Shown: positions 37,522 to 46,331, counted from the stretch's first letter. The stretch is DNA of 64,000 bases from Imperialibacter sp. EC-SDR9 (GCF_902498805.1 NZ_LR701594.1:1-64000); one strand, 5' to 3'. Notes: generated by a model not told the origin, from the letters alone. A program made the numbers and translations.

Positions 37522-38127
37522 ATGAAGAAGATATATATACTTGCATTGATAGTAACCGTGTTTGGCCTTACTGCTAGTGCGCAAAATGATTTTACTGCAT
37601 CAACAGCTACTGCAATGAATGAGTATAAGGCTGGCAATTTGGAAGAAGCTCGGTTTGCCCTACAGCAGTCGCTGGCTGAGGTGGATAAGGAGATTGGAAA
37701 GGAGATTCTGGAAATACTGCCCAAAAGTATTGCTGGTTTTTCGTTTGTTGAGGCAAACGATAATGTCTCCGGCAACTCTTCGTCTTTTGGGGGATTGTTT
37801 GTTCACCGTGATTATGGTGACACCACCAAGTCGGTCGCCATTGACTTGATGGACAACTCGCCCATGCTGGCCGGTATTAACAGTCTTTTGGCTATGCCTA
37901 TGATTATGAATAGTTCGGATGGTAGCCAGAAGGTGGTTAAGGTGAGCGGGTATAAGGCACTTTTGCAAAGAAAAGATGCAACACAAGCTGTAGGAGGTTA
38001 CACTCTTCAGATTCCCTTCAATCAGTCGCTGTTCACCGTGGACTTTGATGGGGCCTTTACCGAAAGTGAAGTCACTAGTGCTGCCAATGCTATGCCAATT
38101 TCGGAAGTAGCTAAACTGACATATTAG
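37522..38127 (+). CDS. Exported protein of unknown function, paralog 2
   Basis: This 201-residue protein has a signal peptide (MKKIYILALIVTVFGLTASAQ). The rest aligns with the C-terminal domain of the preceding product: MNEYKAGNLEEARFALQQSLAEVD against the AKKYGEARYALQQAI region, ILPKSIAGFSFVEANDNV against SLPEKVAGIAFVKESDKV, and similar strand patterns up to the C-terminus. It lacks the basic linker of paralog 1. The first ~35 mature residues resemble one TPR-like hairpin. The 8-bp gap and shared fold indicate a tandem duplication whose products may act together in the periplasm. Confidence 0.78.
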   Translation: MKKIYILALIVTVFGLTASAQNDFTASTATAMNEYKAGNLEEARFALQQSLAEVDKEIGKEILEILPKSIAGFSFVEANDNVSGNSSSFGGLFVHRDYGDTTKSVAIDLMDNSPMLAGINSLLAMPMIMNSSDGSQKVVKVSGYKALLQRKDATQAVGGYTLQIPFNQSLFTVDFDGAFTESEVTSAANAMPISEVAKLTY

Positions 38128-38161
38128 CTTTTATGCCTTATTCTTGGTCAGGTAGGTTCCG

Positions 38162-38233
38162 TAGGTGCTTACCTTTCCTCAAACAGATTGCGCATGACAA
38201 AAGCCCTGGATAGGGTAAAGCACCTATTTTTTT
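38162..38233 (+). terminator. Possible terminator or structured RNA element
   Basis: TAGGTGCTT (38162-38170) pairs with AAGCACCTA (38218-38226), the pairing continues inward as ACC with GGT after one bulged base, and seven T follow. The enclosed segment of about 40 bases is too long for a typical terminator loop, so it may hold extra structure. It lies 35 bp after the stop of paralog 2. Confidence 0.45.
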
Positions 38234-38241
38234 ACATTAAT

Positions 38242-38273
38242 TTTAATAGATAGAGGTTAATTCTATATATTTG
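38242..38273 (+). promoter_or_regulatory. Possible Bacteroidota promoter of the antiporter gene
   Basis: TATATTTG (38266-38273) matches the TAnnTTTG -7 consensus; the -33 position offers only TTTA at 38242-38245 with a 20-base spacer. A start here would give a leader of about 180 bases. Confidence 0.3.
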
Positions 38274-38459
38274 CCCGGCGATTACCACCAATATTCCTGC
38301 AGCTTTTTATTCACCAGCAAAAAGTGGCGCTTTGTTACATGGAACTCCTTTCGAAAGGAAAACGAATGGGTTCAAATAATAAAAGGCCGTGTTTAAAAAG
38401 AATCTTTTCTAGATGGTATTAATTTTTAATTGCTTAGACCTATCGACTAAAACAGGAGT

Positions 38460-39704
38460 ATGGATATATTAGACCTTATTTCGTTGCTGATTTTCCTGTC
38501 AGCTGCCTTCACTCTAGTAAATATCACCTACCTTAAACTACCGCATACCATCGGTTTGATGGCTATTGCGCTTGTGATGTCTGTCGTGATATTACTGCTT
38601 GGCTTGATTTTCCCTTCAGTAAGTGACCTGGCTATCCAAATCATGGAGGATTTCGACTTCAAAGAAGTGCTCCTGAATGTCATGCTGAGCTTTCTGCTCT
38701 TTGCTGGCGCCATGTCGATTAACCTGCGAATGCTTTTGCAGGAAAAGTGGCCCATTTTGATTTTGGCGACCATTGGTGTGCTTGTGTCTACCTTTATTGT
38801 AGGCACGCTGATGTATTACGCTTTCACCTTTGTAGGATTTGAAATCACGCTGGTGCACTGTTACCTTTTTGGTGCACTGATATCGCCTACAGATCCTATT
38901 GCAGTCCTAGCCCTGGTCAAAAAAGCCAATCTTTCCAAAAACCTGGAAATTAAGATAGCAGGAGAATCCTTGTTCAACGATGGTATTGGCGTTGTTGTGT
39001 TCCTCACCATTATGGGAATTGACGAAAGAGGAGGAGCCGATTCGTTTGATGCACTTGAGGTGGCGGGACTATTTGCGAGAGAAGTAATTGGCGGATTGGG
39101 TATTGGAGCTGTTTTTGGCTACATGGGCCTCAAACTACTCGACTTCATCGATAATGATCATGTGGAGCTTGAGGTGTTGGTAACCCTTTCTATGGTGCTG
39201 GTTTGCGCCAGGCTTTCAGAAATGCTCCATGTATCCGGCCCACTGGCAATGGTAATCATGGGACTATTTGTGGGCAACGAGGGCAGGGGAGATGAGTTTG
39301 CCAGTGCCACGGGAGAATACGTGTATAAATTCTGGCACTTGCTCGATGAATCATTGAACGCCATTCTGTTCATTTTGGTCGGCTTCGAAATGATAGTTAT
39401 CAGTCAAAGTTTTGTGGTCGATTATTTTGCACTCGGACTAATGTCAATTTCGATTGTACTGGCTGCCAGGTTTATCGGCGTGGCCTTGCCGATAGGCATT
39501 ATGAAACGTTTCCGACACTTTGAAAAGAACACCGTAGCTATCCTCACATGGGGAGGGTTAAGGGGCGGATTGTCAGTAGCAATGGCTCTTTCTCTTCCCG
39601 ATTCTATCGCTGAAAAGGATCTTATACTTTCTTGTACCTATTGTGTGGTTGTGTTCTCCATACTTGTACAAGGTTTAACCATTGGAAAACTTATAAAGTC
39701 ATAG
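38460..39704 (+). CDS. Sodium:proton antiporter, CPA1 family (NhaP-like)
   Basis: This is a 414-residue inner-membrane protein with about twelve helices. Family motifs are LFGALISPTDPIAVLALVKKA (cation site aspartate, quoted in part), AGESLFNDGIGVVVFLTI (the ND pair of electroneutral antiporters), and TWGGLRGGLSVAMALSLP. The expected role is exchange of Na+ (or K+) for H+. It lacks the C-terminal cytosolic domain found in longer NhaP/NhaK members. The position in the osmotic region fits salt and pH homeostasis; the GPP34 gene follows after 51 bp. Confidence 0.92.
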   Translation: MDILDLISLLIFLSAAFTLVNITYLKLPHTIGLMAIALVMSVVILLLGLIFPSVSDLAIQIMEDFDFKEVLLNVMLSFLLFAGAMSINLRMLLQEKWPILILATIGVLVSTFIVGTLMYYAFTFVGFEITLVHCYLFGALISPTDPIAVLALVKKANLSKNLEIKIAGESLFNDGIGVVVFLTIMGIDERGGADSFDALEVAGLFAREVIGGLGIGAVFGYMGLKLLDFIDNDHVELEVLVTLSMVLVCARLSEMLHVSGPLAMVIMGLFVGNEGRGDEFASATGEYVYKFWHLLDESLNAILFILVGFEMIVISQSFVVDYFALGLMSISIVLAARFIGVALPIGIMKRFRHFEKNTVAILTWGGLRGGLSVAMALSLPDSIAEKDLILSCTYCVVVFSILVQGLTIGKLIKS

Positions 39705-39755
39705 TGATTTTCATTTACTTTGTAGTGTTTTTAGCATAGTAACATTAATTATAAA

Positions 39756-40391
39756 ATGAGATTAAGTTTAGCAGAAGGACTATTGTTAATTGCCCTTGAT
39801 GACAATGAGGGCAGGTTGTTGGCAGATGCCGAAAAAGGCATCATAGACGCTTTGGTTGCCGCAGGGATTTTTGAACTGAACTTGCTGCGTAAAATTGGTT
39901 TTGAGGGAGGTAAAATCACCATCAAAGACACGACTTCCTCAGGCAACAAAATACTCGACCACATACTGAGCAGCGTCGGCCAAGGGGGCAAATCAGTAAA
40001 GGACACAGTTGTGAGCCTTGCACCTCAAATGAGATCTCTCTATGAGATGTGTATCGATTTACTGATTGGCAGAGGTATTTTGAAGAGAGAAGCAACCCGC
40101 TTGCTTTGGATACCTATTTCTGAGCGTATGGACAATGCGAATTATGCCTACGAGAAGGAAATCAGAGATTCGTTAAAGTCAATTGTATTGAAAGGAGTGA
40201 AGCCAACTCCGGCATTCGTCATTCTTGCTTCATTGCTGGGGAGTCTGGAGATTCTTGACGAAGTGTTTAGCGACAAAGATGAGCTTATCGATGCCATCAA
40301 GTTTGCTAAAGACTCGGTTCATTCAGGTGGATTGCCTCCTGAAGTTGCCAGTTCTCTGGAGGAGGTAAAAGAGCACATTGCGGCGCTTTAA
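39756..40391 (+). CDS. GOLPH3/VPS74 (GPP34) family protein
   Basis: This is a 211-residue soluble protein homologous to the Golgi phosphoprotein GOLPH3. The N-terminus LSLAEGLLLIALDDNEGRLL is the family signature, followed by ALVAAGIFELNLLRKIGFEGGKITI, RGILKREATRLLWIP and the C-terminal helical part LASLLGSLEILDEVF. In eukaryotes the family binds phosphatidylinositol-4-phosphate and glycosyltransferases; bacterial members are best known in actinomycetes and have no settled function. A role at the membrane is possible. It lies between the Na+/H+ antiporter gene and the convergent lipoprotein/K+ channel genes. Confidence 0.85.
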   Translation: MRLSLAEGLLLIALDDNEGRLLADAEKGIIDALVAAGIFELNLLRKIGFEGGKITIKDTTSSGNKILDHILSSVGQGGKSVKDTVVSLAPQMRSLYEMCIDLLIGRGILKREATRLLWIPISERMDNANYAYEKEIRDSLKSIVLKGVKPTPAFVILASLLGSLEILDEVFSDKDELIDAIKFAKDSVHSGGLPPEVASSLEEVKEHIAAL

Positions 40392-40399
40392 AAGGAAAA

Positions 40400-40732
40400 C
40401 TACTTGTCGATCTTAAGTGGTCTGCCGACGACGACAGATGAGTCGTAAACGGTAGGTACATAGGGAACATCGGGGTTGTAGATATGAATCGGGTTTCTAC
40501 AATTCCCTTTGTGTGCCATAAAGCCAAACCCTTCATGCGGGTGATTTCTGTCCATCATCAGCATCAGATATTCGCAGTTGTCGACCATGATCACAGTGAA
40601 GTGATATTCTCCCTCCTCACGAATTTCCCCCATGGAGATGCTGGTCTCTGGATTAGCATCTCTGTTTTCACATCCTAAGAGGACAAGTGAAGCCAAAGCC
40701 AGCGATAGTCGTGCGATTTTGAATGCCTTCAT
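40400..40732 (-). CDS. Small predicted lipoprotein
   Basis: This protein has about 110 residues from the ATG at 40732, chosen because it gives a clean lipoprotein signal, MKAFKIARLSLALASLVLLGC, with lipidated Cys21 (quoted in two parts: SLALASLVLLGC). The mature part is short and has NCEYLMLMMDRNHPHEGFGFMAHKGNC, with two cysteines and several histidines that could form a disulfide or bind metal. No family is recognised. It starts 4 bp after the K+ channel stop codon on the same strand, so it is probably co-expressed with the channel. Confidence 0.72.
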   Translation of the reverse strand: MKAFKIARLSLALASLVLLGCENRDANPETSISMGEIREEGEYHFTVIMVDNCEYLMLMMDRNHPHEGFGFMAHKGNCRNPIHIYNPDVPYVPTVYDSSVVVGRPLKIDK

Positions 40733-40736
40733 AGGA

Positions 40737-41825
40737 TCATAGTTTTTTAACATAGCCTTCGTCAATCTGGAAGACATTGCGGAGGGCTTGATATGACTTC
40801 TTGTTGAGGATCATAATCATATAATCTCCCATTTCTATTTTCTGCTCATCAGTTGGGTTTTTAAGGAGCTTCCGCTTGCCACCAGCCTCCAGTTTGCTCA
40901 AGCCGATCAGGATTACATTGAATCGCTTTTTGATGTCAAAAAACACTGCCTGATAGGGTTTGTTGAGGTATGGATTCTTTTCGGTTACAATCAATTGCTT
41001 GATATCGTAGTCTCCGTCAGTTTCAGCAATCGACATGATGTCTTCGCTGTATTCAGCCACATCTGGCTCAAACATGTAGCTGGCAAGTAGCTTGGAGGCT
41101 ATTTCGTTTTTGGAGATGGTGTTTGTTACTCCTGCCGTTAGGAATGTGTTGCGCAGGTTAGCATTGTCAAGTGTCACAACAAAACGTAAGCTGGAGTACA
41201 GCTTTTTCAAATTCAGTACATAGACCAGTTTCTCTGTGTCATTTTCAAAGTTAATGAACACGATTGAAGAGTCTTCAATATTCGCTTTCGACAACATATC
41301 GAGGTTTTGATAGTCAGCATAAAGCGTGTAGATGTTTTGTCTGGCGCTCCGGTACTTCTCCTTAATAATATCGATGTCAGTGGCTTTGTCAGTTATGATA
41401 GCTACTTTTTTCCCTACCCCAACGAGCTGATCTGCGACAGCTTTTCCAAAATCGTTCCATCCAATGATAATAGCATGATCTTCGAAGGAAGTGCCGCCAT
41501 AGCCCAATTTGCTATTTTCTTTAATAGTTGTCATAAGTGTTGTGAATTGACCAATTAAAAGACCATAAATACCCAGGCTTATAAAGAGGAATATATAGCC
41601 AATAATTCTTCCATAAATAGTTATTGGATAGATGTCTCCGTAACCAACGGTAGTTAGTGTGACTATTGAGAACCAGATGGCATTTGAAAAGTTTGTTATC
41701 GAGGCCTGATTGCTGTCATTTTCGAATTCCACCAGCAGAGCTATCAGGATAAAATAGATCGCTAGCCCTCCTGCAATTTCAAGGCCATGTTTTAGGTGTT
41801 TATTCTGTTGATCTCTAGCAGCCAC
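40737..41825 (-). CDS. Potassium channel with RCK (TrkA-N/TrkA-C) domains
   Basis: This is a 362-residue protein of the two-helix, MthK-like class. TM1 (~16-33), the pore helix and selectivity filter TVGYGD (59-64), and TM2 (~70-92) are followed by an RCK N domain starting HAIIIGWNDFGKAV and an RCK C domain near the C-terminus (GDYMIMILN). The nucleotide loop GWNDFG is of the variant form seen in channel RCK domains rather than GxGxxG. It should conduct K+ under ligand control (nucleotide or Ca2+). The start is a GTG; no ATG is available nearby in frame. It lies in the osmotic region with the small lipoprotein gene 4 bp downstream. Confidence 0.92.
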   Translation of the reverse strand: MAARDQQNKHLKHGLEIAGGLAIYFILIALLVEFENDSNQASITNFSNAIWFSIVTLTTVGYGDIYPITIYGRIIGYIFLFISLGIYGLLIGQFTTLMTTIKENSKLGYGGTSFEDHAIIIGWNDFGKAVADQLVGVGKKVAIITDKATDIDIIKEKYRSARQNIYTLYADYQNLDMLSKANIEDSSIVFINFENDTEKLVYVLNLKKLYSSLRFVVTLDNANLRNTFLTAGVTNTISKNEIASKLLASYMFEPDVAEYSEDIMSIAETDGDYDIKQLIVTEKNPYLNKPYQAVFFDIKKRFNVILIGLSKLEAGGKRKLLKNPTDEQKIEMGDYMIMILNKKSYQALRNVFQIDEGYVKKL

Positions 41826-41898
41826 TTTTGGTCGATTAGCTCGGAACTGTCTTCCGCATTTTTTAAGGTATCAGGTTGTTAAAATATGACTTATTGCT

Positions 41899-43467
41899 CT
41901 ACTGATCAAAACGATTGATGTAATTTTTCAAGTCGCTGATAGAGACAATGCCGAGCTGATTTGCCAACTCCTCTCTCATCATCAGGGCAGTTGTATTGTT
42001 GAACCCAAACGAAGGCAGCATTACAACACCAAAGTCTTCTTTTAATTCTCTATTGGTAAAAGTATGAATCTTTTCCGGTGATTGAAGCAAGGAGTCAATA
42101 ACAGTTTTGTCGGGCTGAACGAAAACCAGCAAAGCTGTGCCTGTGTATTCGGGATAAAGCTTGATGTCGCCGCTAAGGAAGGCATCGAAAAGTAGCTTGG
42201 TGCCTCCGAAGCCTAGCTTTAGATCGGTTCGGTAGGAGGTAGTGGCTTCGATGTACCTCGAAAGAAAAGCTGCCAGGATGTAGCTTTCCGTGAAAGCTTT
42301 GGAGCCAATAACCAGCTTTTCTTTGCCGGACGCAGAACGATTGTTAACAAAAACTCCCTTTGTTACTGCTGAAAGCAGGCTATCGGCAGCCTGCTCGATG
42401 GTGAACTCATGCTGATCGACCTTCAGGTTAAGGTACGCAATCAACTCCTTTGGTATCTTGCCCTCCAGCTTTTCAAGAGAAGCTTCCAGCAGTGGATACT
42501 CTTTGAGCGTTGCCAGCTTGACAATGGGTGCGGCATAGTAGGGCGGAAAATAATGCAGGTCGTCCTCCAGTACCCGGAGGTTGTAGGACTGAATTCTGCC
42601 ATCAGTGGTGAAGCCAGCAATAACGTCGGCTTCCTGGTTCTTCAGCGCTTCGTACATCAGTGTTATTTCCAGCTCTAATGCTGGTAGTTGCAGGTCATAA
42701 GCTTCGCTTAGCCCAGGCCAGCCATCAGCCCTGTTCATAAATTCCGAGTTGAAGCCAGCGACCAGGCCTACTTTATTGTTGGTTTGACTCAGGCTGGCCC
42801 AGACGGGGTAGATGCCTACCACAATAGCCATTCCCGCAATAAATGGCCACAACCTCTTTCTTACATTTTTCTGCACAAGCGATAGTGCATAGTCCAGAGA
42901 AATGGCCAATAGAGACGCCGGAATGGCTCCGGCAAGGATCATGGGTGTAGAATTGAGAGTGATCCCCCTAAAAATAAACTCTCCAAGTCCCCCGGCACCA
43001 ATAAGTGCGCACAAGGTAGCTACACCAACATTGATTACCGTGGCTGTCCGGATTCCGGCAAAAATCACCGGCAGCGCCAGGGGAAACTCTACTTTCGCCA
43101 GCAACTGATAGCGGGTCATCCCCATTGATATGGCTGCCTCTCTGATATTTGCATCAATGTTCTGAATGCCCGTGTAGGTGTTCCTTACAATAGGTAGCAA
43201 TGCGTAGAGGAACAGCGCTAAAATGGCAGGCAGCTTTCCAATGCCAAGGAAGGGAATGAAAAAGCCAAGCATGGCAAGGCTTGGGATGGTTTGCATGACT
43301 CCGGTGACACCAATGAAAAAGCCTGCCAATTTCTGATTCCTGGTGAGACCCAATCCAAGACTTATTCCGGCTACACAGGATAGAAAAATGGAGATCCCCG
43401 AAAGCCACAAGTGCTCCATTGTTTGCTCACCTATTTCGCCAATATTATCTTTTAGAAACTCGATCAT
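41899..43467 (-). CDS. Glycine betaine/choline ABC transporter, fused permease and substrate-binding protein
   Basis: This is a 522-residue fusion. The first ~210 residues are an OpuCB/ProW-type permease with six helices and the coupling motif REAAISMGMTRYQLLAKVEFPLALP (quoted in part) plus AGGLGEFIFRG. Residues ~230-522 are an OpuBC/ProX-type binding domain with KLVIGSKAFTESYILAAFLS, LGFGGTKLLFDAFLSGDIKLYPEYTG and a terminal FGFNNTTALMMR. Such fusions take up glycine betaine, choline or related osmolytes with the ATPase encoded just upstream (stop/start overlap TGATG). The binding domain faces the periplasm. The substrate within the quaternary amine group is inferred. Confidence 0.92.
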   Translation of the reverse strand: MIEFLKDNIGEIGEQTMEHLWLSGISIFLSCVAGISLGLGLTRNQKLAGFFIGVTGVMQTIPSLAMLGFFIPFLGIGKLPAILALFLYALLPIVRNTYTGIQNIDANIREAAISMGMTRYQLLAKVEFPLALPVIFAGIRTATVINVGVATLCALIGAGGLGEFIFRGITLNSTPMILAGAIPASLLAISLDYALSLVQKNVRKRLWPFIAGMAIVVGIYPVWASLSQTNNKVGLVAGFNSEFMNRADGWPGLSEAYDLQLPALELEITLMYEALKNQEADVIAGFTTDGRIQSYNLRVLEDDLHYFPPYYAAPIVKLATLKEYPLLEASLEKLEGKIPKELIAYLNLKVDQHEFTIEQAADSLLSAVTKGVFVNNRSASGKEKLVIGSKAFTESYILAAFLSRYIEATTSYRTDLKLGFGGTKLLFDAFLSGDIKLYPEYTGTALLVFVQPDKTVIDSLLQSPEKIHTFTNRELKEDFGVVMLPSFGFNNTTALMMREELANQLGIVSISDLKNYINRFDQ

Positions 43468-44432
43468 CAGTCTGCTACCAGTTGGCTTTCGAATTTGAGA
43501 AATGAAGCTTTTAAGTCGCCCACAAATGCATGCCCTACAAGCCCGCTGTCGTCGATTATTTTTACTTGTTGTTGGTCAGAATTTACCATAGAAAATATCC
43601 GGCTGAACGGCTTTTCATCTATATGACAAATCAATACCTCTTCTGCGGAGTCCTTCGCAAATGCCAGAAAGGAAATGACTTCTGAAAGTGCCACTTGCGA
43701 AAGTTTGAGCGACCATGCATCTTCCCCAATGAAGCCCTTAACCAGGTTGCTCGTTGAATTGAATAGAAAGTTTCTGGGTGTGGCTTTTTCAATGATTTTC
43801 CCCTCGTCAATGAGTGCTACCTCATCACCCAGATAGAAAGCCTCTTTGACGTCGTGAGTGACCACGATCTTCGTCATTTCTTTGAAGATGCTAAGGTGTT
43901 GAAAGTCGGACTGTATCTCCTTTCTTATGATTGGGTCTAGCGCTCCGAAAGGCTCGTCCATAAGAAGCAACGATGGGTTGGCGGCGAGAGCCCTGGCTAC
44001 ACCGATTCGTTGCTGCTGCCCACCGCTCAACTCATGCGGGTACCTCGAGGCGAACTGTTGCGGTAGTCCCATGTGCTCCAGCAGCTCCGATACCCTTGAG
44101 GAGATTTTGTCTTTTGGCCAGTCGATTAAAGCCGGCACGGTCGCTATGTTTTGGGCGACAGTCCAGTGCGGAAACAAGCCAATAGCCTGGATCACGTAAC
44201 CAATGTTCCTGCGGAGTTCCTCCACTGACCGGTTGGCAATGTTTTCTCCGTCGATGAGAATATTTCCTTCATCGGGTTCAATCAACCTGTTGATCATTTT
44301 CAGGAGAGTGGTTTTGCCGGAGCCACTCTTGCCGAGTAGCACCAGCGTTTGCCCTTTCGGAACAAAAAGAGAAACATTGTTGACTACAGGTTTTTTGTGG
44401 TAGAGTTTAGTAATATTGACCAGTTCGACCAT
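43467..44432 (-). CDS. Glycine betaine/choline ABC transporter, ATP-binding protein (OpuCA/ProV-like)
   Basis: This is a 321-residue ABC ATPase. Walker A GKSGSGKTTLLKMINRL, the Q-loop in YVIQAIGLFPHWTV, the signature LSGGQQQRIGVARAL, Walker B LLLMDEPFGALDP and the switch histidine in VVTHDVKEAF are all present (~35-200). The C-terminal ~85 residues (from ~235) form a CBS-like regulatory tail, as in OpuA/OpuCA, ending GLVGHAFVGDLKASFLKFE. It powers the fused permease whose gene overlaps its stop codon. It diverges from the GH15 gene across 117 bp. Confidence 0.93.
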   Translation of the reverse strand: MVELVNITKLYHKKPVVNNVSLFVPKGQTLVLLGKSGSGKTTLLKMINRLIEPDEGNILIDGENIANRSVEELRRNIGYVIQAIGLFPHWTVAQNIATVPALIDWPKDKISSRVSELLEHMGLPQQFASRYPHELSGGQQQRIGVARALAANPSLLLMDEPFGALDPIIRKEIQSDFQHLSIFKEMTKIVVTHDVKEAFYLGDEVALIDEGKIIEKATPRNFLFNSTSNLVKGFIGEDAWSLKLSQVALSEVISFLAFAKDSAEEVLICHIDEKPFSRIFSMVNSDQQQVKIIDDSGLVGHAFVGDLKASFLKFESQLVAD

Positions 44433-44549
44433 TATTTTACTTTCGGTAAAAGTGAAATTAGGTCATTCACCTACTCTTTGCAATCAAGGCTTGTATCTTT
44501 AGTCAAAAAGCCCCTTTTTAAGAATTCATTTAAGAGACCGTTAACTGAA

Positions 44550-46331
44550 ATGAACAGACATACGTATGATTTTGGAGTGATTGGAAATTGCGCTTTCACA
44601 GCCCACATCCACAAAAACACTAACATAGTTTGGATGTGCTGGCCAAGATTTGACTCCAGCTTCATTTTTGGAAGTCTGGTTGACGAAGAAAAAGGAGGGG
44701 AGTTTTCTGTAATCCCATGTGAACCAAATGCAACTTTTAATCAGTACTATATTGAGAACACCAATGTGCTTTGTACTGAGGTGGAAGCCGCTGACGGTAA
44801 ATTTCTTGTAACTGATTTTGCGCCCAGATTCTACCAGAACGACAGGTATTACAAGCCGTTGATGATGGTAAGAAAAATTGAACCGATTCAGGGAAATCCA
44901 AGGATAAAGGTGGAGTGTGAGCCCAGAGGTGACTACGGAAAAATAGTGCCAGAACAAAGCCAGGGAAGCAATCATATCAGGTTTTTGGGCCTCGACGGCA
45001 ATGTGAGATTGACAACAAATATCCCACTTACCTATGTAATGGAGGATGAGGCGTTTGTGCTGAATGAAACCAAATACCTTGTATTTACTTTTGGCCCCCC
45101 ACTTGAAGCCCCTTTGGTAGCAACTGTAGAAACTTTTTTGAGCCGTACGATTAACTATTGGAGAAATTGGGTAAAGAGCACGTCGATCTATGATTTTTAC
45201 CAGTCTCAGGTGATCAGGTCAATGCTCGCTTTGAAGATACATCAATACGAAGATACGGGCGCCATTTTGGCTGCCACTACAACCAGTTTGCCTGAAGCTC
45301 CCGGTACTGGCCGAAACTGGGACTACAGATTCTGCTGGATGCGGGATACCTACTATACCCTCACTGCTTTTAATAGTATTGGTCACTTTGAGGAGTTGGA
45401 AAAATACTTCCAGTATATTCTTAATACAAGCGCTACACACAAAGGCCGACTTCAGCCCCTTTATGGTATTAGTGAGAGCTCTAATTTGATTGAAGAGATA
45501 CTGCCACTCAAAGGTTACATGGGCAATGGGCCGGTTAGGATAGGTAACGATGCCTATACGCATATTCAGAATGACGTTTATGGGCAGGTGCTGGTTTCCC
45601 TCTTGCCATTGTACACCGATCGTCGGTTTATAGGAAAGGAGCGTTCCGATTCATTGAAGCTCGTTTATCAAGCCCTTGAAATGATCGAAAACACCATGGA
45701 CGAGCCGGATGCAGGCCTGTGGGAGTTCCGTAATCTGGCGCAGAAACACTGCTACACCTATCTGTTTCACTGGGCAGGGAGCGCTGCTGCAGTCAAGATA
45801 GCCAAGCACAACGGCGATCAGGTAATGGGAGTGAAGGCTCAGAAGCTGATGGAAAGGTCAGCCAAAAAAATAGAAGAGTGTTATGTGCCGTCAAAGAAAG
45901 GATATGCCCAGGCCATTGGTGTCGAAAGGATGGATGCCAGTACCTTGCAGCTCATCATGATGAATTATTTTCAAGGAGACACCAAGCGGGCCAACGACCA
46001 CCTGATGGCCCTGGAGGCTGAATTGAAGGGGAAAGGTGGCTTGTTTTACAGGTATAAGCACGTGGACGACTTCGGTAGCCCAGAAACCACTTTCCTTATT
46101 TGCGCCTTCTGGTACGTAGAGGCCTTAGCTTGCGTAGGCCGTCTGGATGAAGCGATCAAGACTTTTGAAAACACAATTGCTTATGCCAACCATGTGGGAC
46201 TGCTGAGCGAAGATGTGGCAGAAAGTGATGGGAGCATGTGGGGCAATTTCCCACAGGCTTATAGCCATGTGGGACTCCTGAATGCCGCTAACAGAATTGC
46301 GAGAAAGCTGGATAGCCCTAGTTTCCTTTAA
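44550..46331 (+). CDS. Glycoside hydrolase family 15 enzyme (trehalase or glucoamylase-like)
   Basis: This protein has about 593 residues from the ATG at 44550, which gives the family start MNRHTYDFGVIGNCAFTAHI (upstream frame overlaps the divergent ABC gene and is not supported). An N-terminal beta-sandwich (~1-215) is followed by an (alpha/alpha)6 catalytic domain (~225-593) with GRNWDYRFCWMRDTYYTLTAF, the general-acid region DAGLWEFRNLAQKHCYT and the base region SPETTFLICAFWYVEAL. No signal peptide, so it is cytosolic. Such GH15 proteins hydrolyse trehalose or alpha-glucans; the convergent neighbour makes trehalose, which supports trehalase activity. It shares a 4-bp stop overlap (TTAA) with that neighbour. 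Confidence 0.9.
   Translation: MNRHTYDFGVIGNCAFTAHIHKNTNIVWMCWPRFDSSFIFGSLVDEEKGGEFSVIPCEPNATFNQYYIENTNVLCTEVEAADGKFLVTDFAPRFYQNDRYYKPLMMVRKIEPIQGNPRIKVECEPRGDYGKIVPEQSQGSNHIRFLGLDGNVRLTTNIPLTYVMEDEAFVLNETKYLVFTFGPPLEAPLVATVETFLSRTINYWRNWVKSTSIYDFYQSQVIRSMLALKIHQYEDTGAILAATTTSLPEAPGTGRNWDYRFCWMRDTYYTLTAFNSIGHFEELEKYFQYILNTSATHKGRLQPLYGISESSNLIEEILPLKGYMGNGPVRIGNDAYTHIQNDVYGQVLVSLLPLYTDRRFIGKERSDSLKLVYQALEMIENTMDEPDAGLWEFRNLAQKHCYTYLFHWAGSAAAVKIAKHNGDQVMGVKAQKLMERSAKKIEECYVPSKKGYAQAIGVERMDASTLQLIMMNYFQGDTKRANDHLMALEAELKGKGGLFYRYKHVDDFGSPETTFLICAFWYVEALACVGRLDEAIKTFENTIAYANHVGLLSEDVAESDGSMWGNFPQAYSHVGLLNAANRIARKLDSPSFL

Larger units (their letters stand above)
38128..38459 (+). other. Intergenic region before the Na+/H+ antiporter gene
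   Basis: This 332-bp gap holds no convincing open frame. It contains a long-range inverted repeat followed by T residues (38162-38233) and, 187 bp before the next start, a possible Bacteroidota -7 box (38266-38273). The rest is A/T-rich and would form a long 5' leader for the antiporter gene if that promoter is used. Confidence 0.55.

Noticed and set aside
44349-44549. Upstream extension of the GH15 gene
   Set aside because: It would overlap the divergent ABC ATPase start by about 80 bp and the added residues do not fit the family; the ATG at 44550 gives the canonical N-terminus.
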